A stretch of 45,003 bases of DNA from contig CAMCAY010000015.1 in NCBI GenBank assembly GCA_945872815.1, positions 1-45,003 on the forward strand. The letters run 5' to 3'. The notes beneath the pieces were generated by a model that was given only the letters and a program-made list of their open reading frames with translations, was not told the origin of the DNA and ran no database searches. A program made the translations under genes and the position numbers. This document shows positions 25,211 through 33,332 of this stretch, piece after piece; position 1 is the first letter of the stretch; every line of letters begins with the position of its first letter. The DNA is from Chitinophaga pinensis. Its GTDB lineage: Bacteria; Bacteroidota; Bacteroidia; Chitinophagales; Chitinophagaceae.

Positions 25211-25744
25211 ATGTTTATTGACATAATCTATATTGGATTGCTTCTTTTAGCATTTACAAAAGGAGTTAGAAAAGGGCTGATTCAGGCCCTTTTTAATACA
25301 GTTGGCTTTCTAATAGGAATTGCTGCTGCCGTTAAATTGTCTGCTGTAATTGCTACCCACCTGTCCGCAAGCACTCACATAAACGGCAAATGGCTTCCCT
25401 TTCTATCTTTTGTATTAATTTTCTCTGCAGTAGTGTTGGCTGTAAAAATGATTGGGAAATTATTTGAAAAAACGAGTGAACTGGTCATGCTGGGATGGGT
25501 TAATAAACTCGGGGGTATTTGTCTGTATGTTGTACTATACTCTATCATTTTCAGTGTAATTCTTTTTTATATTAAACAGTTGGGTCTTGTTAAAAAAGAA
25601 ACAATTGACAGCTCTGTCTTTTATCCTTATTTAGCTCCAATTGCTCCCGATGTTATTGGTGTTATTGGTAAAATAATTCCATTCTTTAAAAATATATTCA
25701 GCCAGCTGGAAGATTATTTTGGTGCAGTTTCCAATAAATTATAG
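25211..25744 (+). CDS. CvpA family membrane protein
   Basis: A 177-residue inner-membrane protein with four hydrophobic helices. The start (FIDIIYIGLLLLAFTKGVRKGLI) shows the D-x-x-L-x-x-x-x-x-x-G-x-x-x-G-x-x-x pattern of CvpA, a family first linked to colicin V production and now to envelope tolerance. The helices are followed by a short amphipathic tail ending in LEDYFGAVSNKL. Function here is unknown. It sits 50 bases after yqeY. Confidence 0.85.
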   Translation: MFIDIIYIGLLLLAFTKGVRKGLIQALFNTVGFLIGIAAAVKLSAVIATHLSASTHINGKWLPFLSFVLIFSAVVLAVKMIGKLFEKTSELVMLGWVNKLGGICLYVVLYSIIFSVILFYIKQLGLVKKETIDSSVFYPYLAPIAPDVIGVIGKIIPFFKNIFSQLEDYFGAVSNKL

Positions 25745-25812
25745 CATTTTTCACTGTATTTAACGTAATTTTAAGCCAATAGTATCTTTAATAGATAGTA
25801 AAGTAAATCAGC

Positions 25813-26574
25813 ATGAGTTATTCGATAAAACAAGACGGGAAGTTTAAGTTTATAGAAGAAGGAGAAGGAGAGATTCTGATGCTTTTGCATGGTCTGTTTG
25901 GTGCTTTAAGTAACTTCAAAGACTTAATAGAACATTTTAAACAAACTCACAAAGTGGTGGTGCCATTGTTGCCATTATTGGAACTTGATTTGCTTCATAC
26001 CTCCGTAGGCGGACTTCAAAAGTTTTTGAATAAATTCATAGAACACCGGAATTACAACCATATACACTTAATGGGAAATTCATTGGGTGGACATGTTGCC
26101 CTTGTTCATACATTAAAAAAGCCCGAGAGAATAAAAACACTGATTTTAACCGGAAGTTCGGGATTGTTTGAAAATGGGATGGGGGATTCTTACCCAAAAA
26201 GAGGCGATAAGGAATATATCAGAAACAAAACGGCACTCACCTTCTATGATCCTGCATTGGCTACTGATGAATTAGTAAATGAAGTTTTTGAAATTACCAA
26301 CAACCGACTTAAAGTAATAAAAATAATAGCATTGGCGAAAAGTGCTATTCGAAATAATTTGGGAGATGAGTTGAATCAAATAAAACACCCTACTTGTTTG
26401 ATTTGGGGAAAAAATGACACCATCACACCTCCTTTTGTTGGTGAAGAGTTTCATAAACTTATTCCAAACAGCGAGCTTAATTTTATTGATAAATGCGGGC
26501 ATGCGCCGATGATGGAAGTGCCTGTCGAGTTTAATAAAATACTAGAGGATTTTCTTAAAAAACATAAAGGTTGA
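25813..26574 (+). CDS. Alpha/beta-fold hydrolase
   Basis: A 253-residue cytoplasmic hydrolase. The oxyanion-side HG is in LLHGLFG (25-30), the nucleophile elbow GNSLGG places Ser90 as the nucleophile, Asp202 is in WGKNDTITPP, and His230 is in DKCGHAPMMEVP. The order is complete, so it should be active, for example as an esterase, a carbon-carbon hydrolase or an epoxide or haloalkane hydrolase; the substrate is not readable. An AT-rich inverted repeat follows the gene (26572-26595). Confidence 0.88.
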   Translation: MSYSIKQDGKFKFIEEGEGEILMLLHGLFGALSNFKDLIEHFKQTHKVVVPLLPLLELDLLHTSVGGLQKFLNKFIEHRNYNHIHLMGNSLGGHVALVHTLKKPERIKTLILTGSSGLFENGMGDSYPKRGDKEYIRNKTALTFYDPALATDELVNEVFEITNNRLKVIKIIALAKSAIRNNLGDELNQIKHPTCLIWGKNDTITPPFVGEEFHKLIPNSELNFIDKCGHAPMMEVPVEFNKILEDFLKKHKG

Positions 26575-26640
26575 TAAAAACCCAACGTTTTATCAGAAAA
26601 AGCCATTACATCGATTTTGATATTCTTAATACTTCATTAA

Positions 26641-27303
26641 ATGCTTACCTCAGAATTGATCAATCATAATATGCCGAGATTGAAATTGCAAGATTCTGTT
26701 GCAAAGGCAAAGCAATTAATCAATGATTACAAACTGACGCACCTTCCCGTTGTATCTGCAAATAACTATTTAGGGTTGATAAGTGAAGATGATTTATTGG
26801 ATGTTGAAGAGGAAAAAATTCCCATAGAGCTTATACAAGAAAATTTATTGAACGTTTGTTTATTTAATGACCTTCATTTTCTCAATGCGGTTAATTTTTG
26901 CAATCAATACGAATCAAATATTGTTCCCATTGTAAATCGGTCGAATGAATTTATTGGAATAATCACTTCCATTGATTTACTCAAAGCAATGGGTGATTTT
27001 GCCGGGGGAAATGAAATAGGCGGATTGATTATTTTAGAAATGGAAAAAACGCAGTTTTCAATTTCAGAAATAAGCAGGATAGTTGAAAGTAATGACTGTA
27101 CCATCCTTCATTTGAACACTACCACAAATCCTTTATCAGGTATCCTTTCAGTAACTTTACACCTCAACAGAAAAGAAATCGCTTCGCTTGTTGCAACTTT
27201 TGAAAGGTATGAATATGAAGTGAAATATCATTTTGGCAATCAGTATTACGAAGACAAAACGGATATTAATTACAAAAATCTGATGAATTATCTCAACCTT
27301 TGA
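26641..27303 (+). CDS. CBS-domain pair protein with ACT-like tail
   Basis: A 220-residue cytoplasmic protein: two CBS domains (about 1-120), marked by THLPVVSANNYLGLISEDDL and IVPIVNRSNEFIGIITSIDLL, followed by a ferredoxin-like C-terminal region (about 128-220) with the VESNDCTILHLNTT and VTLHLNRKEIASLVATF segments, resembling an ACT domain. Such proteins bind adenosine nucleotides and act as sensors, but the target is unknown. Its last codons overlap the start of the next gene by 4 bases (27300-27303), a sign of translational coupling. Confidence 0.86.
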   Translation: MLTSELINHNMPRLKLQDSVAKAKQLINDYKLTHLPVVSANNYLGLISEDDLLDVEEEKIPIELIQENLLNVCLFNDLHFLNAVNFCNQYESNIVPIVNRSNEFIGIITSIDLLKAMGDFAGGNEIGGLIILEMEKTQFSISEISRIVESNDCTILHLNTTTNPLSGILSVTLHLNRKEIASLVATFERYEYEVKYHFGNQYYEDKTDINYKNLMNYLNL

Positions 27304-28805
27304 TTACGTATTTCTTTTTTTATACCATTTGTATTTTTTTCGGTTATTGCAGTTGTTCGCCGAAAAAAAGATCTGTATTATTCATCTCTATTTCTCTATT
27401 TTTAAATGTTTCAGGACAAAACAATAAAAATCCTGTGATAAGGCTTACGGATTTTAGAAAAAAAATATCATCAGATACAACCGAGAAAATTCAACTGGAT
27501 TCCATTTATATCTTTGGTAACAATAAAACCAAAGATTACATCATACTAAGAGAGTTGAATATAAAAGTAGGTGATCTAATGCTGCCATCGGAACTTAACG
27601 AAAAGCTATTGCTGTGCAGAGAAGCCGTTTATAATACGAATCTATTTTCAGAGGTAAAAATTACTCCTGAAATTATTTCACCAGCTAAGTTTAAACTCAA
27701 CATTAATGTTACTGAGAGATGGTATATATATCCCATTCCTCAGTTTCAAATCATTGACAGAAATTTCAATGAATGGTTTCGTACCAACAATGCCGATTTT
27801 AACAGACTAATTTATGGCTTGAAATACAAAGATTACAATTTTTCAGGGAGAGCAGATAAACTCAATATAGTATTTCTAAACGGATACAACAGGTATTTTA
27901 CAGTAGGTTATGCAGAACCCTATAGTAACAAAAAACTTAACCAGGGTTTTTCTTTAGGAATTGGTTTAACGCAAAACAAAGAATTTGCCTACAAAACAGA
28001 TTACAATAACAAATTGGTTTTTTATAAAAAAGATTTTTTCGTCAAAAGCAATCTTTTTTTTTCAGGAACATTTTTTACAAGAAGGGGATTATATAAAAAA
28101 CATTTATTTGGATTTCAATACAACGCAGGAAATATTTCGGACAGTTTTGTGATTAAAAACTACAATGGAAATTATTTGAATGACAGCATTTCCAATATTC
28201 ATTTTCCCGATTTCTCCTACTCATTTTTGTATGTAAAAACTGACAATGTCAATTATCCTTTAAAAGGAACAATTTTCATGTTGGGTATTGGAAAAAGAGG
28301 CTTGGGATTAAAGGGAGGAATCAACATGCTCTCGGCTGACATAGTTTACAAGAAATTTTATACACACAGCAATCATTTTTACAGTAATATTCAATTGGCT
28401 TCTAAAATCAAATTACCATTCAATCAAGCATATATCAACCAACGAGCATTGGGATATGGAGATTATAATTTAAGGGGGCTTGAATATTATGTCGTGGATG
28501 GAACACTCTCCTCAATTGTAAAATTAACTTTAAGTAAAAAATTATTTCAAACAAAAATTCCCATTCCGATTAAAAGTAAATTCATTTCTTCTATTCCATT
28601 ATCGGTTTATACAAAAGCTTATACAGATGTGGGTTATGCATATAATAAAAATGACTTCAATACTCAATTGAATAACAAAGTGCTATATACAAGTGGCTTT
28701 GGATTTGATATCATTACATTGTACGACATGAAACTCAGTATTGAATTCAGTATAAATCAATTGAATGAAAAGGGAATATTTTTGCAGTCCAGAGGTGTGT
28801 TGTAA
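27300..28805 (+). CDS. Short Omp85-type outer-membrane protein
   Basis: A 501-residue outer-membrane protein, much shorter than BamA (about 800 or more). The N-terminus has hydrophobic signal-like segments (2-15 and 26-39, the second ending in VSGQ, a likely cleavage site). One POTRA-like domain spans roughly 62-140 (LDSIYIFGNNKTKDYII, then YNTNLFSEVKI, then KLNINVTERWYIYP). The rest is a beta-barrel with alternating aromatic strands, and GYGDYNLRGLEYYVVDG as the Omp85 core; the protein ends in a strand. The only starts are TTG at 27300 or a non-standard codon, as no ATG occurs early; the coupling to the CBS gene supports TTG. Role: likely insertion or translocation of an outer-membrane protein or lipid; partners unknown. 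Confidence 0.85.
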   Translation: MITYFFFYTICIFFGYCSCSPKKRSVLFISISLFLNVSGQNNKNPVIRLTDFRKKISSDTTEKIQLDSIYIFGNNKTKDYIILRELNIKVGDLMLPSELNEKLLLCREAVYNTNLFSEVKITPEIISPAKFKLNINVTERWYIYPIPQFQIIDRNFNEWFRTNNADFNRLIYGLKYKDYNFSGRADKLNIVFLNGYNRYFTVGYAEPYSNKKLNQGFSLGIGLTQNKEFAYKTDYNNKLVFYKKDFFVKSNLFFSGTFFTRRGLYKKHLFGFQYNAGNISDSFVIKNYNGNYLNDSISNIHFPDFSYSFLYVKTDNVNYPLKGTIFMLGIGKRGLGLKGGINMLSADIVYKKFYTHSNHFYSNIQLASKIKLPFNQAYINQRALGYGDYNLRGLEYYVVDGTLSSIVKLTLSKKLFQTKIPIPIKSKFISSIPLSVYTKAYTDVGYAYNKNDFNTQLNNKVLYTSGFGFDIITLYDMKLSIEFSINQLNEKGIFLQSRGVL

Positions 28806-28889
28806 AGCAGTAAATAAGTTAATTTTGTACTGCTTATTTGCGAAGTGCTAGACTTTATTAGGTTTTTAACATAAACAGCTTTTGAATTA

Positions 28890-28921
28890 TTGCATTCGGT
28901 GAAGTTAAATAGTTGCTTTTG
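28890..28921 (+). promoter_or_regulatory. Candidate promoter of nadK and two-component genes
   Basis: TTG (28890-28892), a 21-base spacer and TGCTTTTG (28914-28921), one mismatch to TAnnTTTG. It sits in a 151-base gene-free gap and would give a leader of about 30 bases before nadK at 28957. I see no hairpin terminator for the Omp85 gene in this gap. Confidence 0.45.
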
Positions 28922-28956
28922 TTTTTTACGGAACAACTGTAAACAAAAATTAAAAA

Positions 28957-29847
28957 ATGAAAATAGCTATATATAGCAGAGGAATTGAAAACAATCAAAT
29001 CAAAGACATACACCAGTTATTTGAGGAATTAATCAGTAATGGTGCAGAACCGGTTTTTTTTCAGGATTTTTTCAACCAATTTTATTCTGCTGTTAATTTA
29101 GAAAACAATTATTCTACTTTCAATTCATTTGAGGACTTGAATGAATCCATTGACTGCATGATTAGCTTGGGTGGAGATGGTACTTTACTTGATACAGTTA
29201 CACTTGTTAGGGATTCAGGCATTCCGATTCTTGGTATCAATTATGGAAGACTTGGTTTTTTAGCTAATATTGGAAAAGAAGAAATTGCTTCCGCAATAGA
29301 TGCAATCATCAACAGAAAATATGTTCTTGATAAAAGATCTTTAATTCATCTGGAAGCAAATGTTTCTTTGTTCGGAGAAACACCATATGCTCTTAATGAT
29401 TTTTCGATTCACAAGAAAGATATTTCGCCCATGATTAAAATTCATACTTACTTGAATGGTGAATTTCTAAATACTTATTGGGCAGACGGATTAATTGTAT
29501 CAACTCCTACCGGTTCCACCGGGTACTCATTAAGTTGCGGTGGTCCAGTTGTATTTCCCGACAGTAGCAGTTTTGTAATAACCCCTATTGCTCCTCATAA
29601 TCTCAATATAAGACCTATTATTGTCCCCGACAATACAATCATTTCCTTTGAGCTTGAAGGAAGAACAGATGGATTTGTATGTACACTAGACAGCAGAAGA
29701 GAGATAATTACAAAAGAGATTCAACTTGCTGTAAAAAAAGAGAGCTTTGATATCAATCTGATAAGAATGAATGAAAACAATTTTCTTCAAACGCTAAGAG
29801 AAAAACTGAGCTGGGGTCTTGACAAAAGAAATCAACCCAAATTATAA
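28957..29847 (+). CDS. nadK: NAD kinase
   Basis: Makes NADP from NAD and ATP. 296 residues, standard length. The catalytic GGDG (72-75, in SLGGDGTLLDTV), INYGRLGFLAN, ALNDFSIHK and TPTGSTGYSLSCGGPV are the family motifs, all intact. Cytoplasmic. It heads a short operon with a sensor kinase (13 bases after its stop) and a response regulator, an uncommon combination that may only reflect shared transcription. Confidence 0.97.
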   Translation: MKIAIYSRGIENNQIKDIHQLFEELISNGAEPVFFQDFFNQFYSAVNLENNYSTFNSFEDLNESIDCMISLGGDGTLLDTVTLVRDSGIPILGINYGRLGFLANIGKEEIASAIDAIINRKYVLDKRSLIHLEANVSLFGETPYALNDFSIHKKDISPMIKIHTYLNGEFLNTYWADGLIVSTPTGSTGYSLSCGGPVVFPDSSSFVITPIAPHNLNIRPIIVPDNTIISFELEGRTDGFVCTLDSRREIITKEIQLAVKKESFDINLIRMNENNFLQTLREKLSWGLDKRNQPKL

Positions 29848-29860
29848 TCAAGTAAAGATC

Positions 29861-30838
29861 ATGCCTATCAAATCAGGGAAAATAAGAACCATACTATTTA
29901 TTTACTGGTTTTTGTTGCTTTACATATTAGCGGCTTTAATTTGGTGGTTTATAGCACTTAATCAGCAGAACATTCGGATGAATGAATTTAAAATTCAAAG
30001 ACTTGATAAAAAAAATATCAATTATTCTCAACAGTATACAGCCATAATAAATGAAGAAAAAAGAAAAAAAGCTCAATATGCCGGAGAGGGATTTATCTTT
30101 TTATTGTTGATCTCCGCAGGTGCAATTTTTCTATTTCGCACTGTCAACAAGCAGCTTAAAACAAGTATACAGCAACAAAATTTCATGATGGCCATTACGC
30201 ATGAACTGAAAACACCGATTGCAGTTACCAAATTAAATCTTGAAACACTTCAAAAAAGAAAGCTGGATGAAATACAACAGGAAAAATTAATTGGGAACAC
30301 ACTGCAAGAAACAAATAGAATGAATGCTTTGTGCAACAACTTACTGCTATCTTCTCAAATGGAAGCCGGTGGCTATAAATACACAATGGAAAAAACAAAC
30401 TTTAGTGAATTAATAAATAATTGTGTGAATGATTTTATTTCAAGGTATCCTCAAAGAAATTTTTTGAAAAAAATCAATGAAAATATTTTTATTTCAGGAG
30501 ATTTATTTCTTTTACAAATGGCTGTTAATAACCTGATTGATAATGCTGTTAAATATTCTGGAAAAGAAACTATGCTGGAAATAACACTTACGGACAAACA
30601 CAACAGTTGTGAACTTTGCATCATAGACCAAGGGTTGGGAATTGATAACAGTGAGAAGAAAAAAATATTCGAAAAATATTATCGAACGGGTTCCGAAGCT
30701 ACTCAGAAATCAAAGGGTACAGGCTTGGGTCTTTTTTTAGTAAAAAAAATTATTGACAATCATAAAGGTGAGATAAAAGTGGTTGATAATTTACCCAAAG
30801 GTTCTACATTTATCATTGAATTAAAAACGGTTGCTTAA
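29861..30838 (+). CDS. Sensor histidine kinase
   Basis: A 325-residue two-component sensor. ATG 29861 gives MPIKSGKIRT and a first membrane helix at about 9-32, a short periplasmic loop (about 35-72) and a second helix at about 76-93; a TTG at 29819 inside nadK would add 14 unlikely residues. The phosphoacceptor is His114 (AITHELKTP), the N box NNLIDNAVKYS, the G1 box DQGLGID and the G2 box GTGLGLFLVKKI are complete. There is no recognisable sensing domain: the loop of about 40 residues is short, so the signal could be in or near the membrane. Partner regulator lies 6 bases downstream. Confidence 0.95.
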   Translation: MPIKSGKIRTILFIYWFLLLYILAALIWWFIALNQQNIRMNEFKIQRLDKKNINYSQQYTAIINEEKRKKAQYAGEGFIFLLLISAGAIFLFRTVNKQLKTSIQQQNFMMAITHELKTPIAVTKLNLETLQKRKLDEIQQEKLIGNTLQETNRMNALCNNLLLSSQMEAGGYKYTMEKTNFSELINNCVNDFISRYPQRNFLKKINENIFISGDLFLLQMAVNNLIDNAVKYSGKETMLEITLTDKHNSCELCIIDQGLGIDNSEKKKIFEKYYRTGSEATQKSKGTGLGLFLVKKIIDNHKGEIKVVDNLPKGSTFIIELKTVA

Positions 30839-30844
30839 TCTGAT

Positions 30845-31549
30845 ATGACTAAAAAACCCTCAATATTACTAGTAGAAGACGAGGAAAATCTGCAGGAAGC
30901 CCTAAAGTTAAATTTAGAGTTGGAGGGTTACGAGGTAACCGCATGCAGTGATGGAGCTTCCGCTTTGAAATTTATACATCAGGAGCATTTTGATTTGATT
31001 ATTTTGGATGTGATGTTGCCTGAACTAGATGGCATATCTGTTTGCGAATCAATCAGACTGCAAAACTTACCAATTCCCATTTTAATTTTAAGTGCAAAAA
31101 ACAGTAGTGCAGACAGAGTTTTGGGGTTGAAAAAAGGGGCAGACGATTATTTGACAAAGCCCTTTAATTTGGAAGAATTGTTATTAAGGGTTGATAAATT
31201 GATAGTGAAAAGCGGCGCTATTTCATCTAAAAACAGCATTACAGATACTTATCAATTTGACAATAATAACATAAACTTTAATGGGCTGGAATGTGTAAAT
31301 GCAAGAGGTGAAAAAATAAGTTTGACTAAAAAAGAAGCTATGTTGCTAAAACTACTTATTGAAAATAAAAATGAAGTAGTTACCAGAGAAAAAATTCTTC
31401 AGGCAGTTTGGGGCTATAATGTATTCCCAACTACCAGAACAATTGATAATTTCATACTCAGTTTCAGGAAGTATTTTGAAGCAGATACCCGACATCCTGT
31501 CTATTTTCATTCTATCAGAGGCGTTGGATATAAATTTACTAATCGTTAG
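30845..31549 (+). CDS. OmpR/PhoB-family response regulator
   Basis: A 234-residue regulator: receiver domain (about 6-120) with the acidic pair Glu11-Asp12 and phosphoacceptor Asp55 (IILDVMLPELDG), and the switch Lys in LTKPFNLEELL, then a winged-helix DNA-binding domain (about 140-234) with KISLTKKEAMLLKLL, and TRTIDNFILSFRKYF as the recognition helix, ending in IRGVGYKFTNR. Should be phosphorylated by the kinase encoded just before it. Target genes are unknown. The stop is five bases from a convergent gene. Confidence 0.97.
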   Translation: MTKKPSILLVEDEENLQEALKLNLELEGYEVTACSDGASALKFIHQEHFDLIILDVMLPELDGISVCESIRLQNLPIPILILSAKNSSADRVLGLKKGADDYLTKPFNLEELLLRVDKLIVKSGAISSKNSITDTYQFDNNNINFNGLECVNARGEKISLTKKEAMLLKLLIENKNEVVTREKILQAVWGYNVFPTTRTIDNFILSFRKYFEADTRHPVYFHSIRGVGYKFTNR

Positions 31550-31554
31550 TCGTT

Positions 31555-32253
31555 TTATAAATCTCCCAACTGAGGACGCATAACTATTTCTTCCACTACA
31601 GCTTGTTGAGATAATTTGGTTGAAGCTACAATCATATCGGCTATGTCATTGGCTTCCATAATTCTTTTACTGCTGTTGTCAAAATCTCCCCAGGAATCAG
31701 TCAATACTGCTCCGGGAAATACAGCCGTTACTTTTATTCCATGAGGCTTTAATTCATGACGAAGATTTTGACTGAATCCATTTAATGCATATTTACTTAC
31801 ACTATATCCTCCGCCACCTTCATACGCTCTTAATGAAGCGATAGAGCATATATTAAAAATATGCCCTTTTGCTTTTTTAATCATATGTGGCAATAATAAC
31901 CTTGTCAAATGATACGCACTGAAGAAGTTAATGTTCATCATTTCTTCCATGAAACCATCAGGCTCATCCATACATTTTCCAGGCTTATAAATTCCTGCAT
32001 TATTGACTAGGACATCCGGCACTTCCAAATTCAAGCAAAAAATGGACATGTTTTTTATGTCTTCGGATATTGACATATCTGCAGAAAATGTTTTAACTTC
32101 TACAGAAGGAAATTCGTTAGAAATCTCTTCCCTTGTTTTTTCCAATGAAGATTTAGTCTTAGCTGTTAAAAGCAAATTATAGCCCTCCGCGGCAAATTTT
32201 TTAGCGATCGCTTTACCCATTCCTCTGCTTGCACCTGTAATAACTGCTAACAT
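31555..32253 (-). CDS. Short-chain dehydrogenase/reductase
   Basis: A 232-residue NAD(P)-dependent oxidoreductase with the classical SDR build. Cofactor loop TGASRGMG (6-13), NNAG (84-87), catalytic Ser in the NICSIAS segment (137 or 140) and Tyr150-x3-Lys154 (YSVSK). The Arg after the glycine loop leans towards NADP. The substrate cannot be told. It starts 76 bases from the divergent HAD gene and converges on the response regulator. Confidence 0.92.
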   Translation of the reverse strand: MLAVITGASRGMGKAIAKKFAAEGYNLLLTAKTKSSLEKTREEISNEFPSVEVKTFSADMSISEDIKNMSIFCLNLEVPDVLVNNAGIYKPGKCMDEPDGFMEEMMNINFFSAYHLTRLLLPHMIKKAKGHIFNICSIASLRAYEGGGGYSVSKYALNGFSQNLRHELKPHGIKVTAVFPGAVLTDSWGDFDNSSKRIMEANDIADMIVASTKLSQQAVVEEIVMRPQLGDL

Positions 32254-32329
32254 AAAATTAAATTTAAGGTCTATTGATTAACTTCGTATTTTCTGTAAAT
32301 ATAAAGATCATCTTACAATCAAAACAAGA

Positions 32330-33028
32330 ATGAGTAAATACGATCACCTGTTTTTTGATCTTGATCATACTTTGTGGGATTTTGAAAACAATGCCAAAGA
32401 CAGTATGATTGATATCTTCCATGAATTTGAAGTGAATAAAATTACCACTTCCGATTTCAATGACTTTTACGAAAAATATTCCGAACACAATAAATTGCTT
32501 TGGGATAGGTATCAAAAGGGATTTATATCTGCGGATGAATTAAAATGGAAAAGAATGTGGAGGACATTACTGGATTTTAAAGTAGCGGATGAAGTATTGG
32601 CAAAAGACATGGGAAAACGCTTTTTAGAAATACTACCAAACAAGCAATCTGTTTTCCCATACACAATTGAGATATTAAATTACCTGTCTGAAAAAAATTA
32701 TCAACTACATCTTATTACCAATGGTTTTGAAAAAACGCAAAGGAGTAAAATTAAAAACAGTAAAATTGATCATTTTTTTTCTCATATCATTACTTCTGAA
32801 TCCAGCAATAGCATGAAACCCGAAAAGGAAATTTTTCAATACGCTATTCAACAGGCAAATACAGATGCAACAAAGTCTATAATGATTGGCGACAATCTGG
32901 AGGCAGATATCAAAGGAGCCATTGATTTTGGAATGGATTGTATTTTTGTAAATCACATCAACGCTGAAACAAACCTGAATCCAACCTTTACCATTACCCA
33001 TCTGAAAGAATTGGAAACTATATTCTAA
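32330..33028 (+). CDS. HAD-family hydrolase, YjjG type
   Basis: A 232-residue soluble phosphatase of the HAD superfamily, subgroup with a helical cap as in YjjG, a pyrimidine nucleotidase that removes non-canonical nucleotides. Motif I is DLDHTLWD (Asp10, Asp12), motif II LHLITNG, motif III around KPEKEIFQYAI and motif IV MIGDNLEADIKGA. The nucleotidase function is family knowledge and is not proven here. Its stop codon overlaps the T-run of the terminator belonging to the gene on the other strand. Confidence 0.88.
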   Translation: MSKYDHLFFDLDHTLWDFENNAKDSMIDIFHEFEVNKITTSDFNDFYEKYSEHNKLLWDRYQKGFISADELKWKRMWRTLLDFKVADEVLAKDMGKRFLEILPNKQSVFPYTIEILNYLSEKNYQLHLITNGFEKTQRSKIKNSKIDHFFSHIITSESSNSMKPEKEIFQYAIQQANTDATKSIMIGDNLEADIKGAIDFGMDCIFVNHINAETNLNPTFTITHLKELETIF

Positions 33029-33056
33029 AAAAAAGAGCCTCTTTAAAAAGAGGCTC
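33027..33056 (-). terminator. Rho-independent terminator of the 58-residue secreted protein gene
   Basis: Stem GAGCCTCTT (from 33035) pairing with AAGAGGCTC (to 33056). On the minus strand it is followed by eight T, the complement of 33027-33034, so it reads as a terminator for the gene at 33257-33081. On the plus strand, where no T run follows, it is weak for the HAD gene. Confidence 0.8.
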
Positions 33057-33080
33057 CTAAATAATAAACTAAGAATCTGA

Positions 33081-33257
33081 TTACTCAGCTTTCATTTCAG
33101 CTGTAGGTGCTTTTTCTTTGTCTTTGCTGCACTGTGTTGCTTTTTTGCAGCAAGTTTTTCCTTTTGCACATTTTTTCTTTTTCCCTTTGTCGGTGTTAGC
33201 AAAAGAAACACCACTTACCAATAAAGCTGCAGTAGCTAATAAAAATAATTTTTTCAT
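33081..33257 (-). CDS. Small secreted Cys/Lys-rich protein (58 residues)
   Basis: A gene too short for ordinary length cut-offs, read here by hand. It has 58 codons, ATG (33255-33257) and TAA (33081-33083). Residues 1-20 are a textbook signal peptide (MKKLFLLATA, then a hydrophobic core, then VSFA). The mature part of about 38 residues is very basic: NTDKGKKKKCAKGKTCCKK, with Cys30, Cys36, Cys37 and Cys43, then an acidic-polar tail ending KAPTAEMKAE. A CC pair among lysines could bind metal or form disulfides in the periplasm, but no named family fits. A complete promoter (33287-33316) and a terminator (33027-33056) frame it, so it is a single-gene unit. I am confident it is a gene, not of its role. 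Confidence 0.82.
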   Translation of the reverse strand: MKKLFLLATAALLVSGVSFANTDKGKKKKCAKGKTCCKKATQCSKDKEKAPTAEMKAE

Positions 33258-33286
33258 TGTGAAAGTTTTTATGATTAATTGTTATT

Positions 33287-33316
33287 CAAATTTAATGAAT
33301 AGAAGCTACATTTCAA
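33287..33316 (-). promoter_or_regulatory. Promoter of the small secreted protein gene
   Basis: On the minus strand, TTG (33316-33314), a 19-base spacer and TAAATTTG (33294-33287), a perfect -7 box. The transcript should start near 33281, leaving a leader of about 25 bases. It lies in the 75-base gap after psd, so this gene need not rely on psd transcription. Confidence 0.68.
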
Positions 33317-33332
33317 AACTTCAAATTATATA

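Noticed and set aside
26572-26595. AT-rich inverted repeat after the hydrolase gene (TGATAAAA and TTTTATCA)
   Set aside because: No T run follows on either strand, and eight AT-rich pairs with an eight-base loop are weak; not called as a terminator.
32705-33001. Minus-strand open frame within the HAD gene
   Set aside because: Shadow frame of a complete hydrolase; no signal or motif in its product.
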